Made by a program: the position numbers and the translations under genes. Source: Parvibaculum sp039680535 (GTDB taxonomy: Bacteria > Pseudomonadota > Alphaproteobacteria > Parvibaculales > Parvibaculaceae). Taken from it: a stretch of DNA of 64,000 nt. Within the stretch, counting starts at the first letter, position 1; each line of letters begins with the position of its first letter. The stretch is from NCBI RefSeq assembly GCF_039680535.1, contig NZ_JBDKSS010000008.1:186001-250000 (forward strand). Direction: 5' to 3'. This document shows positions 25,259-33,438 of the stretch, piece after piece. Under the pieces are notes generated by a model. The model searched no databases, was not told where the DNA came from, and worked only from the letters and a program-made list of their open reading frames with translations.

Positions 25259-26683
25259 TTATCCGCGCGGCGCTTCGAGTATGTGCCGGTAGGCACGCAC
25301 CTGCTGCACGAAACGTAACGCCTGCCCGCCTCTCGCGGTTCCATATTTCAGATGCTCCGCATAGGCGGGCTTTTGAATCAGCGTCAGGGCGCGGCGCACG
25401 CCTGTCCAGCTATCAGGGTCGAGACCCAATCGTTCCGCGAGCGAACGCGCGTCCTGCAGATGGGCAAAACCCATATTGTAGGCAGCGAGCGCAAACCATA
25501 TGCGATCCGGCTCACGCACCGAGTCGGGAATTCGCTTCTCGATATCGGCTATGTAGCGCGCGCCGGCATAAATGCTCGCGATCGGATCGAGCCGATCGGC
25601 AACGCCCAGGGCATCCGCCGTATCCTCGGTCAGCATCATGATGCCGCGCACGCCTGTGTGACTGCGCGCGTCGGACTTCCAGTGTGATTCCTGGTAGGCG
25701 ACCGCGGCAATCAGCTGCCAGGGCAGACCGGTCTTGTCAGCCGCGTCGCGCATCGCCTTTTCATACTCGGGCAAGGTGGTCTTGATCGCGTCGCGGAACG
25801 CCCGCACATCGACATAGTCAAAAGGCGGCAGGAAGCCGAAATAGCGGCGGCCGATCTCCGCGAGTTCACCCGCTTTCTTCAGGTCGGCAATCCAGTCAGC
25901 GAGATAGTCGACCACATCCTCGGAACCCGGCGCGGCAAGCCACGCGAGCGGTTGGTCGCCCGTGATCGCGAAGGCTTCGGCGAGTTCCGGATAATAGGGA
26001 TTGTTGATCTGCAGTTCGAGCGAACTTGCGACCGTGCAATCGAGTTCGCCATCGGCAACGGCCGCGAGGATATTTTCGACTGGCTCCCGCTTCAGGCCAA
26101 ATGAGAGCCCCTTGGTCTTTGTGGCGAGACCGTTCATCGCATCGCTGCCGGCTGTGCCCTCGGCTACAGCGATCCTGAGCCCGACGAGGTCTTCCGGCCT
26201 TTTGGGCAATGCGATATCGCGGCGGCAGGCGATCACTTCGCGAACGGTCTGATAATCCGGTCCCGCGACAAATGCCTTGCGTCGCGCCTCGGTGGCAACG
26301 AGGCCTATGGCAAGCTGGCCGCGCCTTGCCGCAAGCGCCTCGAGCACCTCAGGCTCGGTGTCATAGGTTCGATACTCGACCCTGACACCCAGCGCCTTTC
26401 CGAGCGCCTGCGCCATATCGTATTCGTAGCCGGTTTCGCCGAGCGTGCCGGAGTAATAGGTCGTCGGAGCCACGCGCGTAATGACCACAAGCGTGCCGCT
26501 CCTGCGGATGGTCCCAAGTCCCTGCGACACCGGCTGAAGGTAAACGAGGTAATAGGCGAGCGCCGCCGCAAAGAGCAGCAGGCCCGCAAAAACGAGATAG
26601 GGCGCGCGGCGGTCGCTCCACGGCGGCAGCAAGGCGAGAACATCGCTCTTCGCCGTTTCGAGCCAGATCTGAATACGCCGCAC
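25259..26683 (-). CDS. mltF: membrane-bound lytic murein transglycosylase F (MltF-like)
   Basis: About 474 residues from GTG 26683; a TTG at 26725 would add 14 residues and neither start has a good Shine-Dalgarno. One N-terminal membrane segment (PYLVFAGLLLFAAALAYYLVYL), then a periplasmic solute-binding-protein-type domain (GTLVVITRVAPTTYY to about residue 280) and a C-terminal SLT lysozyme-like domain with catalytic glutamate in VAYQESHWK, followed by HTGVRGIMMLT and AYNMGFAH. Cleaves peptidoglycan glycan strands with 1,6-anhydro product; acts at the inner face of the periplasm. Unlike enteric MltF it has a transmembrane anchor rather than a lipobox. Confidence 0.9.
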   Translation of the reverse strand: MRRIQIWLETAKSDVLALLPPWSDRRAPYLVFAGLLLFAAALAYYLVYLQPVSQGLGTIRRSGTLVVITRVAPTTYYSGTLGETGYEYDMAQALGKALGVRVEYRTYDTEPEVLEALAARRGQLAIGLVATEARRKAFVAGPDYQTVREVIACRRDIALPKRPEDLVGLRIAVAEGTAGSDAMNGLATKTKGLSFGLKREPVENILAAVADGELDCTVASSLELQINNPYYPELAEAFAITGDQPLAWLAAPGSEDVVDYLADWIADLKKAGELAEIGRRYFGFLPPFDYVDVRAFRDAIKTTLPEYEKAMRDAADKTGLPWQLIAAVAYQESHWKSDARSHTGVRGIMMLTEDTADALGVADRLDPIASIYAGARYIADIEKRIPDSVREPDRIWFALAAYNMGFAHLQDARSLAERLGLDPDSWTGVRRALTLIQKPAYAEHLKYGTARGGQALRFVQQVRAYRHILEAPRG

Positions 26684-26815
26684 CGTTCGCCCGCCTGTGG
26701 TTTTTCGGCGACAGTTATAGCCCAACAGACAGACGCCTGTGCATCCAGAATTGCGAGCCCTTGAAGACCGTGACGCTGCCGCCCATTTCGTCGGTTATCT
26801 CCCGAAACAGGTCAC

Positions 26816-26852
26816 AAAAAAGCCCGCTGGCGGGATGCCGGCGGGCTTTTGT
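26816..26852. terminator. bidirectional rho-independent terminator
   Basis: AAAAGCCCGC and GCGGGCTTTT arms around a partly paired GC-rich loop, flanked by A-run on one side and T-run on the other. It lies 54 nt downstream of the acyl-CoA dehydrogenase pair. Confidence 0.88.
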
Positions 26853-26905
26853 CGTTGGAATGGCGACCGGAGCAAGCGGGAAGCCTGCTCCGGAGCCGAT
26901 CGGGA

Positions 26906-28135
26906 TTACTTGCCCTTGGGCGATTGATTGAACGGCAGATCCTTGTCGACGCGGACATCCTGCGGCATGCCGAGAACGCGCTCGGCAACGATGTTGCGCA
27001 GGATTTCGTCCGTGCCACCGGCGATGCGGTAGCCCGCCGCGCCGATCCACTGCTCGGTATAGGCACCCTCGGCCGGAGAAACGCTCCGATCACGGATGAC
27101 GCCGCCCATGTCCTGAAGGTCCATGCCGAAGGAACCGAGTTCCTGCATCTTGTTCGCCGCGACGATCTTGGAGATCGAGCTTTCCGGTCCGGGCGTCTCG
27201 CCGCGCGAAAGCGCGGTGAGCGTGCGGAAGCGCGTGAACTTGAGGCCCTGCGCCTGCACATACCAGTTGGCGATGCGCTCACGCACGGCGCCGTTGCGGA
27301 TCGCGGGCTCGCCCGCAATCTCGGTCTCGCGCGCAAGCTGAATGAGATCGTCGGTATCGGCATTGCCCTGGCTGCCACCAACGGCGAGACGTTCGTTCAT
27401 CAACGTGGTCAACGCGACCTTCCAGCCATCGCCGACATTGCCGAGACGCTGGCTGTCCTTGACGCGGACATTGGTGAAGAAGACTTCGTTGAAGTCCGAG
27501 CCGCCCGACATCTGCTTGATCGGACGCACTTCGATGCCCGGGCTCTTCATGTCGATATAGAACATGGTCAGGCCCTTGTGCTTCGGCACGGAGGGATCGG
27601 TACGCGTCAGCACGATGCCGAAGTCGGAGTAGTGAGCGCCGGAGGTCCAGACCTTCTGGCCGTTGATGACCCACTCGTCGCCATCCTTTTCGGCGCGGGT
27701 GCGAAGGCCCGCGACGTCGGAGCCACCCGCGGGCTCGGAGAAGAGCTGGCACCAGATCTCGTCGCCACGCACGGCGGGGCCGACATAGCGCTTCTTCGCG
27801 TCTTCAGGACCCCAGGCCATGACGGTCGGAATGCACATGCCGAGGCCGATGGCGAAGACGCCGCCGGGAACAGCGTAGTTCGACTCTTCCTGGCCGTAGA
27901 TCACGTTCTGGATCGTGGTGCCGCCACCGCCGCCCCACTCCTTCGGCCAGGTGATGCAGGCATAGCCGGCATCGGCCTTCTTTGCCTGCCAGGCCTTCGA
28001 CTGCTTCAGCACCTCTTCGAGGGTCTTGGGAAGGGGCAAGTCCTTCGCATCGGCCTTGCGAACGGCGTTCTTGTCGAGCCAACCCCGCACCTGAGCGCGG
28101 TAGGCGGCTTCTTCCGGTGTATCGTTGAAATCCAT
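26906..28135 (-). CDS. acyl-CoA dehydrogenase (larger subunit-like, of an adjacent pair)
   Basis: 409 residues. Family features: TWPKEWGGGGGTTIQNVIY, the FAD/substrate strand WCQLFSEPAGGSDVAGLRTRAEKDGDEWVINGQKVWTSGA, RTD, and C-terminal GGTDEILRNIVAERVLG. At the position of the medium-chain-type catalytic glutamate (YEGT in MCAD) this protein has AGGT (G373), so the base is missing there. The gene follows the second acyl-CoA dehydrogenase by 36 nt. Such unequal adjacent pairs form heterotetramers in steroid and side-chain catabolism (FadE/ChsE types), so a heteromeric enzyme for bulky CoA thioesters is a reasonable inference. Confidence 0.92.
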   Translation of the reverse strand: MDFNDTPEEAAYRAQVRGWLDKNAVRKADAKDLPLPKTLEEVLKQSKAWQAKKADAGYACITWPKEWGGGGGTTIQNVIYGQEESNYAVPGGVFAIGLGMCIPTVMAWGPEDAKKRYVGPAVRGDEIWCQLFSEPAGGSDVAGLRTRAEKDGDEWVINGQKVWTSGAHYSDFGIVLTRTDPSVPKHKGLTMFYIDMKSPGIEVRPIKQMSGGSDFNEVFFTNVRVKDSQRLGNVGDGWKVALTTLMNERLAVGGSQGNADTDDLIQLARETEIAGEPAIRNGAVRERIANWYVQAQGLKFTRFRTLTALSRGETPGPESSISKIVAANKMQELGSFGMDLQDMGGVIRDRSVSPAEGAYTEQWIGAAGYRIAGGTDEILRNIVAERVLGMPQDVRVDKDLPFNQSPKGK

Positions 28136-28171
28136 GGTTCTGTTCCGATCTTCGAATGTCTGTAAAAAGCG

Positions 28172-29278
28172 TCAGGCGGCGTTCTTGGCTTCAAGACGCG
28201 CGACGAGCTTTTCCTTCCACTGGATGGCGGCGCCCACCGTCAGCGCGAGAAGCTTCGCGCGGCGGTAATGGAACTGCGTGTTCGCTTCCCATGTGTAGCC
28301 AATGCCGCCATGGGTCTGCAGGTTCTCCTGCGCGGCGAAGACATAGGCATCGCAGCCTGCGATGCGCGAGGCGGCGGCCGCTTCCGGCAATTCGGAGCCT
28401 TCGTCGTTGAGCATCATCGCGCCGAAATAGGCATTCGACTTCGCGATCTCTTTCTTCACATACATGTCGGCAAGCTTGTGCTTGATCGCCTGATAGGAAC
28501 CGATCTGACGACCGAAGGCATAGCGCTCCAGCGAATAGTCGCGCGCCATTTCAAGCGCCGCTTCCGCGCCGCCGACCTGCTCGAAAGCGAAGAGCACGGC
28601 CGCGCCGTCGAGAATACGGCTGACCTGATCCCAGCCCGAACCGTCCATGAGTTCGGCGGGCGCATCCTTGAAGGTAATCTCGGCATGGCTGCGCGTCGGG
28701 TCGAAGGTGCGAAGAACCTCGTGCGAAACGCCCGCACCCTTCAGATCGACGATGGCAAGCGCGACCTTGCCGGCCGCATTGACCACAACGACCGCGACGT
28801 CGGCGATGTCGCCATCGGGAACCGGCGTCTTGACGCCATTGACCTTGCCGCCCGCGAAGCTCGTCTTGATGTTCGCGGCGCTCGGTGCGTGAAGCCCTTC
28901 GGAAATCGCGAAGGTGCCGATGATCTCACCGGCGGCGAGCCTGGGCAGCCAGGTCTGCTTCTGCTTTTCGGTGCCGAAAAGCTTGATCGCTTCGGAGGCG
29001 AGATAGACGGAGGACGAGAAAGGAACCGGCGCAACGGCGCGGCCCAGCTCTTCCGCGATGACGCAAAGCTCAAGCGCGCCAAGGCCGAGGCCGCCGTAAG
29101 CCTCCGGGATGGCGGTGCCGGTGAGGCCCATGTCAACGAGGCCCTTCCAGACCTCCTTCGCATAGGGCTCGTCGCTGTCGAGGATGCGGCGCGGCACCGA
29201 ATAGGGGCACTTGTCCGTCAGGTACTTGCGCACCTGCTCCTTCAGCATTTTCTGGTCGTCGGAAAAATCAAAATTCAT
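28172..29278 (-). CDS. acyl-CoA dehydrogenase (shorter partner)
   Basis: 368 residues from ATG 29278 (MNFDFSDDQ) with GAGGG upstream; the frame is open further but without a start signal. N-terminal helical domain (FSDDQKMLKEQVRKYL), IPEAYGGLGLGALELCVIAEELG, a short central beta domain (FAISEGLHAPSA), and C-terminal HGGIGYTWEANTQFHYRRAKL. It is about 30-40 residues shorter than single-gene acyl-CoA dehydrogenases and lacks an obvious EGT catalytic motif at the C-terminus, as in the small subunits of heteromeric acyl-CoA dehydrogenases. First gene of the two-gene operon. Confidence 0.91.
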   Translation of the reverse strand: MNFDFSDDQKMLKEQVRKYLTDKCPYSVPRRILDSDEPYAKEVWKGLVDMGLTGTAIPEAYGGLGLGALELCVIAEELGRAVAPVPFSSSVYLASEAIKLFGTEKQKQTWLPRLAAGEIIGTFAISEGLHAPSAANIKTSFAGGKVNGVKTPVPDGDIADVAVVVVNAAGKVALAIVDLKGAGVSHEVLRTFDPTRSHAEITFKDAPAELMDGSGWDQVSRILDGAAVLFAFEQVGGAEAALEMARDYSLERYAFGRQIGSYQAIKHKLADMYVKKEIAKSNAYFGAMMLNDEGSELPEAAAASRIAGCDAYVFAAQENLQTHGGIGYTWEANTQFHYRRAKLLALTVGAAIQWKEKLVARLEAKNAA

Positions 29279-29638
29279 AGGCGTTCCCTCTGGCAATCTT
29301 TGGCCTGGCATGTTTTTCAAGGCTGCGGTCGCGCGCTGGCGGCTGGTGCCGCCCCGCCTCGATCGGGCCCGTTTTACGGCCGGGTCAGGCTTATGGATCC
29401 CCGCCAAAAAGTGACGACGCGTATCCGATTTGCGCGCATTGTTCCTGCAATTCGGCGCGGTGAAAAGAGGCACCGGTTTGACGCCGCGTCCGCTTGGGCC
29501 GGCCGTCCGCCGTTGCGCTGCACATGTGCCGATCCGTTGCATCGACTCTCCGGTCCGCGCGCCATACAGATTAAGCAATCGCTAACCGGGGCCCCTCATA
29601 CTGGGGACGAGGTCCACCCCCCTGAATCGGTAAATTCC
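29279..29638. other. divergent intergenic region without a supportable gene
   Basis: 360 bases between two divergent starts, presumably holding both promoters. The only motif I can point to is TTAA-N7-CTAA at 29571-29585, one base off the CtrA consensus of alphaproteobacteria. No ORF with a ribosome site is seen. Confidence 0.5.
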
Positions 29639-30178
29639 ATGGCGAAGGCACAGTTCCACAAGAATCAGCGCGTCTATGTCAGGCCCGTCGGAACATGGGC
29701 GGTGATCGAGCGCGTCGTACCGCAATGGGTGAAGGACGTCGACGAGCCTCTCCGCGTCTTTTACGACGTTGGCCTGGGGCGCGACTTCACCGCAACGGAA
29801 CTCCAGACCGAGCAATCCGCCGCGCTGACCGATATCGACCCTACAATGGAAGAATGGCGCGTCGTCCGCCAGCCGAACAAGTGGCGCTCGGCGGAAGAAT
29901 GCGCGACGCACCCCTTCCCCGGCACCTTTCCCGTCATCATGACCAATACGGAAGAAGGCGGCGGCTGGCGTGTCCCCGGCATGGAATACGACTTTGCGCC
30001 CGAGCGCGTCGAATTGCAGGCCCGGATCATGGCGGCGAGCCCCAAATTCCTGGTGCTTCTCAACCGCCTGGTCGACTACGCCGCGAGCAATCCGGAAAAC
30101 CTGCCGGAAGAAGTCCTCGTACTCGCGCGCGACGCGCGGACCGTCATTGAGCAGACGAAGAAGATCGACGCGGCCTGA
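29639..30178 (+). CDS. conserved hypothetical protein, 179 residues
   Basis: I do not recognise a named family. The ATG at 29639 opens MAKAQFHKNQRVYVRPVGTWAVIERVVPQW, which looks like a small beta-barrel (KOW/SH3-like) opening; the middle carries GRDFTATELQ and an acidic stretch, and the C-terminal half (ERVELQARIMAASPKFLVLLNRLVDYA) is helical. No signal peptide or membrane segment, so cytoplasmic. The frame is open far upstream but that is antisense to the acyl-CoA dehydrogenase gene and not coding. Shine-Dalgarno is weak. Convergent with the FMN reductase, 10 nt apart. Ordinary codon use supports a real gene. Confidence 0.75.
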   Translation: MAKAQFHKNQRVYVRPVGTWAVIERVVPQWVKDVDEPLRVFYDVGLGRDFTATELQTEQSAALTDIDPTMEEWRVVRQPNKWRSAEECATHPFPGTFPVIMTNTEEGGGWRVPGMEYDFAPERVELQARIMAASPKFLVLLNRLVDYAASNPENLPEEVLVLARDARTVIEQTKKIDAA

Positions 30179-30188
30179 GCCGGAAGCC

Positions 30189-30746
30189 CTATCCCTTGGT
30201 CTTCTCGATCCAGCCGGCGAAAGCGGCCATGAACTTCGTCATGAAATCGCGCGTGCCGGCATTCGAGATATCGCCGCTCTCGTCGAAAAGCGCCGACGCG
30301 TTGCCGATATAGGCTTCCGGCTGCTGCAGCACTGGCATGTCGAGGAAGGTCAGCGATTGACGCAAATGATGATTGGCGCCGAAGCCGCCCATCGCGCCCG
30401 GCGACACGCTGACGATCGCCGCAGGCTTCCCCGCCCACACGCTGTGCCCGTAAGGCCGCGATCCGACATCGATGGCATTCTTCAGAACGCCGGGTACAGA
30501 GCGATTATATTCCGGGGTGACGAATAGCACCGCATCCGCCGGACGGATCTGATTGCGGAACTCGACCCAGCACACGGGCGGGCCGGCATCATGGTCCTGA
30601 TTGTAGAGCGTCAGTCCATCGATCTCGACAATGCCAAGCTTGAGATTTCGCGGCGCAAGCTTTTCGAGCGCCACCGCCATCTTGCGGTTGAAGGACTCCT
30701 TGCGAAGGCTGCCGACCAGCACGGCGACTTTGCGTTCAACGGCCAT
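30189..30746 (-). CDS. NADPH-dependent FMN reductase family protein (ChrR/azoreductase-like)
   Basis: 185 residues from ATG 30746 with GGAG seven bases upstream. Flavodoxin-like fold: VAVLVGSLRKESFNRKMA is the FMN-phosphate loop, VLFVTPEYNRSVPGVLKNAIDVGSRP the conserved PEYN motif, followed by GKPAAIVSVSPGAMGGFGANHHLRQ. The family reduces FMN, quinones, chromate or azo dyes with NAD(P)H. It could feed other flavin enzymes, but is not of the HpaC flavin reductase family. Single gene, facing the hypothetical protein. Confidence 0.92.
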   Translation of the reverse strand: MAVERKVAVLVGSLRKESFNRKMAVALEKLAPRNLKLGIVEIDGLTLYNQDHDAGPPVCWVEFRNQIRPADAVLFVTPEYNRSVPGVLKNAIDVGSRPYGHSVWAGKPAAIVSVSPGAMGGFGANHHLRQSLTFLDMPVLQQPEAYIGNASALFDESGDISNAGTRDFMTKFMAAFAGWIEKTKG

Positions 30747-30981
30747 TCGACGTCTCCATGTGGAAGCCAATCGGCGAAGGATATGCCAATACGCGCAGCA
30801 TGAAAGTGCTTTGAGCGGTAGATGGTTTCATCGTGGAACAACCTCTTGCGCCAGGATGGATCATCGGTGCTGCTTTTGATTGCGCCGGGTCTCCGGGCGC
30901 GTGATCCTGTCATGGCTGGACGAGTAACCGCGGGGCACCGCGTTTTCATTTATGACAGCACGATCGGACAGGAGACCTGCG

Positions 30982-31833
30982 ATGAACCGGCTCTTCATTC
31001 CCGCGCTCGCTCCACTGATGCTGGCGAGCCTTGCTCTGTCGGGCACGATCGCTCACGCAGCCCCGCCGAACGATGCAGAGAGCCAGGCGGAGCGGTCCAT
31101 GGAGAAGCGCGCCGGTTCAGACATTCTGCAGGACCATCGCCGGGACTCCCGTCCGGGCGACAAATATCAACGCGGTAAGCCCGAGCACAGCAAGCGCGGC
31201 GTGACCAACGGAATCCTGCAGAACGGAATGGTTCCCGACGGGCTGATGCAGACCGGCCCGGCCCGAACCGGGCCGCTGCAGAAAGGCGCCACGAAGCCCG
31301 GCATGCTGCAGAAGCGGCCAGGTCAGAATACGCCGACGCAGACTGAGCCATGGCATCCTGTTCAGCAGAACTCCGGTCCGCAGCTTCAATCGGCAGAACC
31401 GACCTGGGAAGGCAGCGAACACGATGTTCTTTCGCGCGGCCAATCCGGCGGCATGTGGCAGGGCAAGCCGCTCGGCCCGACGGAGCCCTATGCAGGCCCG
31501 AGCGACTACATGGTCGGCCACCCTCCGGGACCGTATAGCGGGCGGCCCCATGACTACGACCCGAACGACTATCACCACAACTATCAGGCGCAGCGCCGCT
31601 TCAACCTGGGACGCTATGAGCGCCCGCATGGCTGGTATGAACGCAGCTGGTCCTACGGCGAAACGCTGCCGTCGATCTTCTGGTCCCGCAATTACTGGAT
31701 CGACGACTACTGGATGTTCGGGCTCACCATTCCGCCCTACGACTGCCAATGGGTCCGCTACGGCGACGACGCTCTGCTGATCAACGCCGACTCGGGCGAT
31801 ATCCTGCAGGTCGTCTACGGGCTTTTCTACTGA
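30982..31833 (+). CDS. RcnB-like periplasmic protein with decapeptide repeats
   Basis: 283 residues from ATG 30982 with AGGAG upstream. Signal peptide (MNRLFIPALAPLMLASLALSGTIAHA). The mature N-terminal half is low complexity: Gln/Gly/Pro-rich with a 10-residue repeat ending LQ (residues 71-110). The C-terminal 80 residues (RYERPHGWYERSWSYGETLPSIFW through WVRYGDDALLINADSGDILQVVYGLFY) match the RcnB family domain of periplasmic nickel/cobalt homeostasis proteins. The Tyr/His/Trp-rich middle (HDYDPNDYHHNYQAQ) could bind metals. Followed by two very small membrane protein genes on the same strand. Metal role is inferred from family only. Confidence 0.85.
   Translation: MNRLFIPALAPLMLASLALSGTIAHAAPPNDAESQAERSMEKRAGSDILQDHRRDSRPGDKYQRGKPEHSKRGVTNGILQNGMVPDGLMQTGPARTGPLQKGATKPGMLQKRPGQNTPTQTEPWHPVQQNSGPQLQSAEPTWEGSEHDVLSRGQSGGMWQGKPLGPTEPYAGPSDYMVGHPPGPYSGRPHDYDPNDYHHNYQAQRRFNLGRYERPHGWYERSWSYGETLPSIFWSRNYWIDDYWMFGLTIPPYDCQWVRYGDDALLINADSGDILQVVYGLFY
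31192..31311 (+). repeat. four in-frame 30-bp repeats inside the RcnB-like gene
   Basis: CTGCAG (or CTGATGCAG) recurs at exact 30-nt spacing, encoding four decapeptides that each have Gly at position 7 and end in (L/M)Q: KRGVTNGILQ, NGMVPDGLMQ, TGPARTGPLQ, KGATKPGMLQ. A related ILQ lies 30 residues earlier in the same register. Confidence 0.8.
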
Positions 31834-31881
31834 TCGGTCGACAGCCGGGGCTCACGTTTGCCGTTGGCGGAAGGATAGAAA

Positions 31882-32031
31882 ATGAACCGCAACAACGCTC
31901 TCTATCTCATTATCGGCGCACTCGCACTTGCGGCCATAGTGTTCGGTTATCAACTTTATCAGGATCGAAAACAGCCTGAGGGCGTTCAGATCAATGCCGG
32001 ACCGGGTGGCATTACGATCGAAAAGAAATAG
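31882..32031 (+). CDS. small single-span membrane protein, 49 residues
   Basis: Begins MNRNNALYLIIGALALAAIVFGY with an AAGGA Shine-Dalgarno directly upstream. One N-terminal transmembrane helix (about 6-23) and a short polar tail (YQDRKQPEGVQINAGPGGITIEKK). Proteins of this look are widespread in Rhizobiales as hypotheticals. Located 48 nt after the RcnB-like gene; function unknown, possibly envelope stress related. Confidence 0.8.
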   Translation: MNRNNALYLIIGALALAAIVFGYQLYQDRKQPEGVQINAGPGGITIEKK

Positions 32032-32099
32032 CGACGGGGCCACTCTCGCCCAGTAAGAGAAGGCCACCCCTCGGGGAGCCTTCCAACAGGAGAACCTCC

Positions 32100-32261
32100 A
32101 TGCCGCTGATTCAGCTCGTCGTCGTTCTGATCGTGATCGGTGTCCTGCTCTGGCTCGTCAACAACTACGTGCCCATGGACGGCAAGATCAAACAAATCCT
32201 GAATATCGTCGTCGTCATTGCCGTTATTCTGTGGCTGCTGCGAGCATTCGGCGTGTTGTGA
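32100..32261 (+). CDS. small two-span membrane protein, 53 residues (Thivi_2564-type)
   Basis: MPLIQLVVVLIVIGVLLWLV, then NNYVPMDGKIKQILN and a second hydrophobic helix IVVVIAVILWLLRAFGVL. Strong AGGAG upstream of the ATG. The two helices linked by a short polar loop match, from memory, a common family of tiny inner membrane proteins in proteobacteria without known function. Third gene of the RcnB-like cluster. Confidence 0.82.
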   Translation: MPLIQLVVVLIVIGVLLWLVNNYVPMDGKIKQILNIVVVIAVILWLLRAFGVL

Positions 32262-32283
32262 CCGCTGAACGACAGACGCGAAC

Positions 32284-33255
32284 TCAGAAATAGGATGCGA
32301 GATTCCGCCGGATACGATCAAGAACCGGCTCGTCGGTTTCCGGCAGCTTGAAGGTCTGGCCCGTGATCGTCTCGAAGGCGTGGATATAGACTTCCGCCGT
32401 GTCGAGGATCAGCGCTTCGGGGATCTCCGGGATTTCGTCCTTGTAGGGATCGCAACGCGAGGCGACCCAGTTGCGCACGAAATCCTTGTCGAAGCTTTCG
32501 GGCTTCTCGCCCTTTTCGAAACGCTCCTGATAGGACGAGGCGAGCCAGTAACGGCTGCTGTCCGGTGTGTGGATTTCGTCGGCGAGCACGATATGGCCGC
32601 GCGCATCCGTGCCGAATTCATATTTCGTATCGACGAGGATGAGGCCGCGCGTCGCCGCGATCTCCTGACCACGCGCAAAGAGCGAGAGCGCATAGGTTTC
32701 GAGGATACGCCACTGCTCCGCCGTGAGGATGCCCTTGGAGACGATCTCCTGCGCGGAGAGCGGTTCGTCATGCCCGCCGTAATCAGCCTTGGAGGTCGGC
32801 GTGATGATCGGGTGCGGCAGGCGCTCATTGTCGCGAAGCCCGTCCGGCAGGCGGATGCCATACATCTCCCGCTCGCCCTTCTTGTAGAGCGTCAGGATGG
32901 ATGTGCCCGTGGTACCGGCGAGATAGTCGCGCACCACGATCTCGACCGGCAGAATGTCGAGGCGGCGGCTGACAACCACATTGGGATCGGGATATTCGAT
33001 GACGTGGTTGGGGCAGATATCCTTCGTCGCCTCGAACCAGAAGCGCGCCGTCTGGGTCAGCACCTCGCCCTTGTAGGGAATGGCAGCCAGAATACGGTCG
33101 AAGGCGCTCAGCCGGTCCGAAGCGATGATGATGCGGCGGCCGTCGGGCAGGTCGTAATTGTCCCGGACCTTGCCCTTGTAATGGTTCGGAAGCTCCGGAA
33201 TGGTCGCGTCGCCGAGCACCTGATGCTTGCGCGCCCTGAAAGCCGCTTTGTCCAT
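32284..33255 (-). CDS. purC: phosphoribosylaminoimidazole-succinocarboxamide synthase (SAICAR synthetase)
   Basis: 323 residues from ATG 33255 with AGGGA upstream; an upstream in-frame extension to 33327 is not conserved. ATP-grasp-like fold: YKGKVRDNYDLPDGRRIIIASDRLSAFDRIL, RDYLAGTTGTSILTLYKKGER, LILVDTKYEFG and LADEIHTPDSSRYW are the family signatures. Converts CAIR plus aspartate to SAICAR in purine synthesis. It is the longer, Ade1-like version rather than the about 240-residue bacterial type, common in alphaproteobacteria as a second purC. Divergent from pepN. Confidence 0.95.
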   Translation of the reverse strand: MDKAAFRARKHQVLGDATIPELPNHYKGKVRDNYDLPDGRRIIIASDRLSAFDRILAAIPYKGEVLTQTARFWFEATKDICPNHVIEYPDPNVVVSRRLDILPVEIVVRDYLAGTTGTSILTLYKKGEREMYGIRLPDGLRDNERLPHPIITPTSKADYGGHDEPLSAQEIVSKGILTAEQWRILETYALSLFARGQEIAATRGLILVDTKYEFGTDARGHIVLADEIHTPDSSRYWLASSYQERFEKGEKPESFDKDFVRNWVASRCDPYKDEIPEIPEALILDTAEVYIHAFETITGQTFKLPETDEPVLDRIRRNLASYF

Positions 33256-33438
33256 CGTTTTATCCCTGATTGGCCGTGCCCGTTGATGGCGGAAAGCGCC
33301 CCTGAGCGCAAGTGCCGTCGCGTCCACTCCCGGCGAAGCGACGAAATTTCGCCATATCTGAAGCTATTGTTTTAGACTTGTCGCAAATGTCCCGGGCGGC
33401 CCGGCCAGGCCCTGCCCTCAAATTCGAGCCATACCCCA

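Noticed and set aside
26739..26927. A 62-codon plus-strand open frame between mltF and the acyl-CoA dehydrogenase pair
   Set aside because: It runs through the bidirectional terminator hairpin and has no ribosome binding site.
31192..31311. Regular 30-bp spacing of CTGCAG considered as a CRISPR-like array
   Set aside because: The period is an in-frame decapeptide repeat inside a signal-peptide-bearing protein; only short parts of each unit are conserved and there are no spacers.
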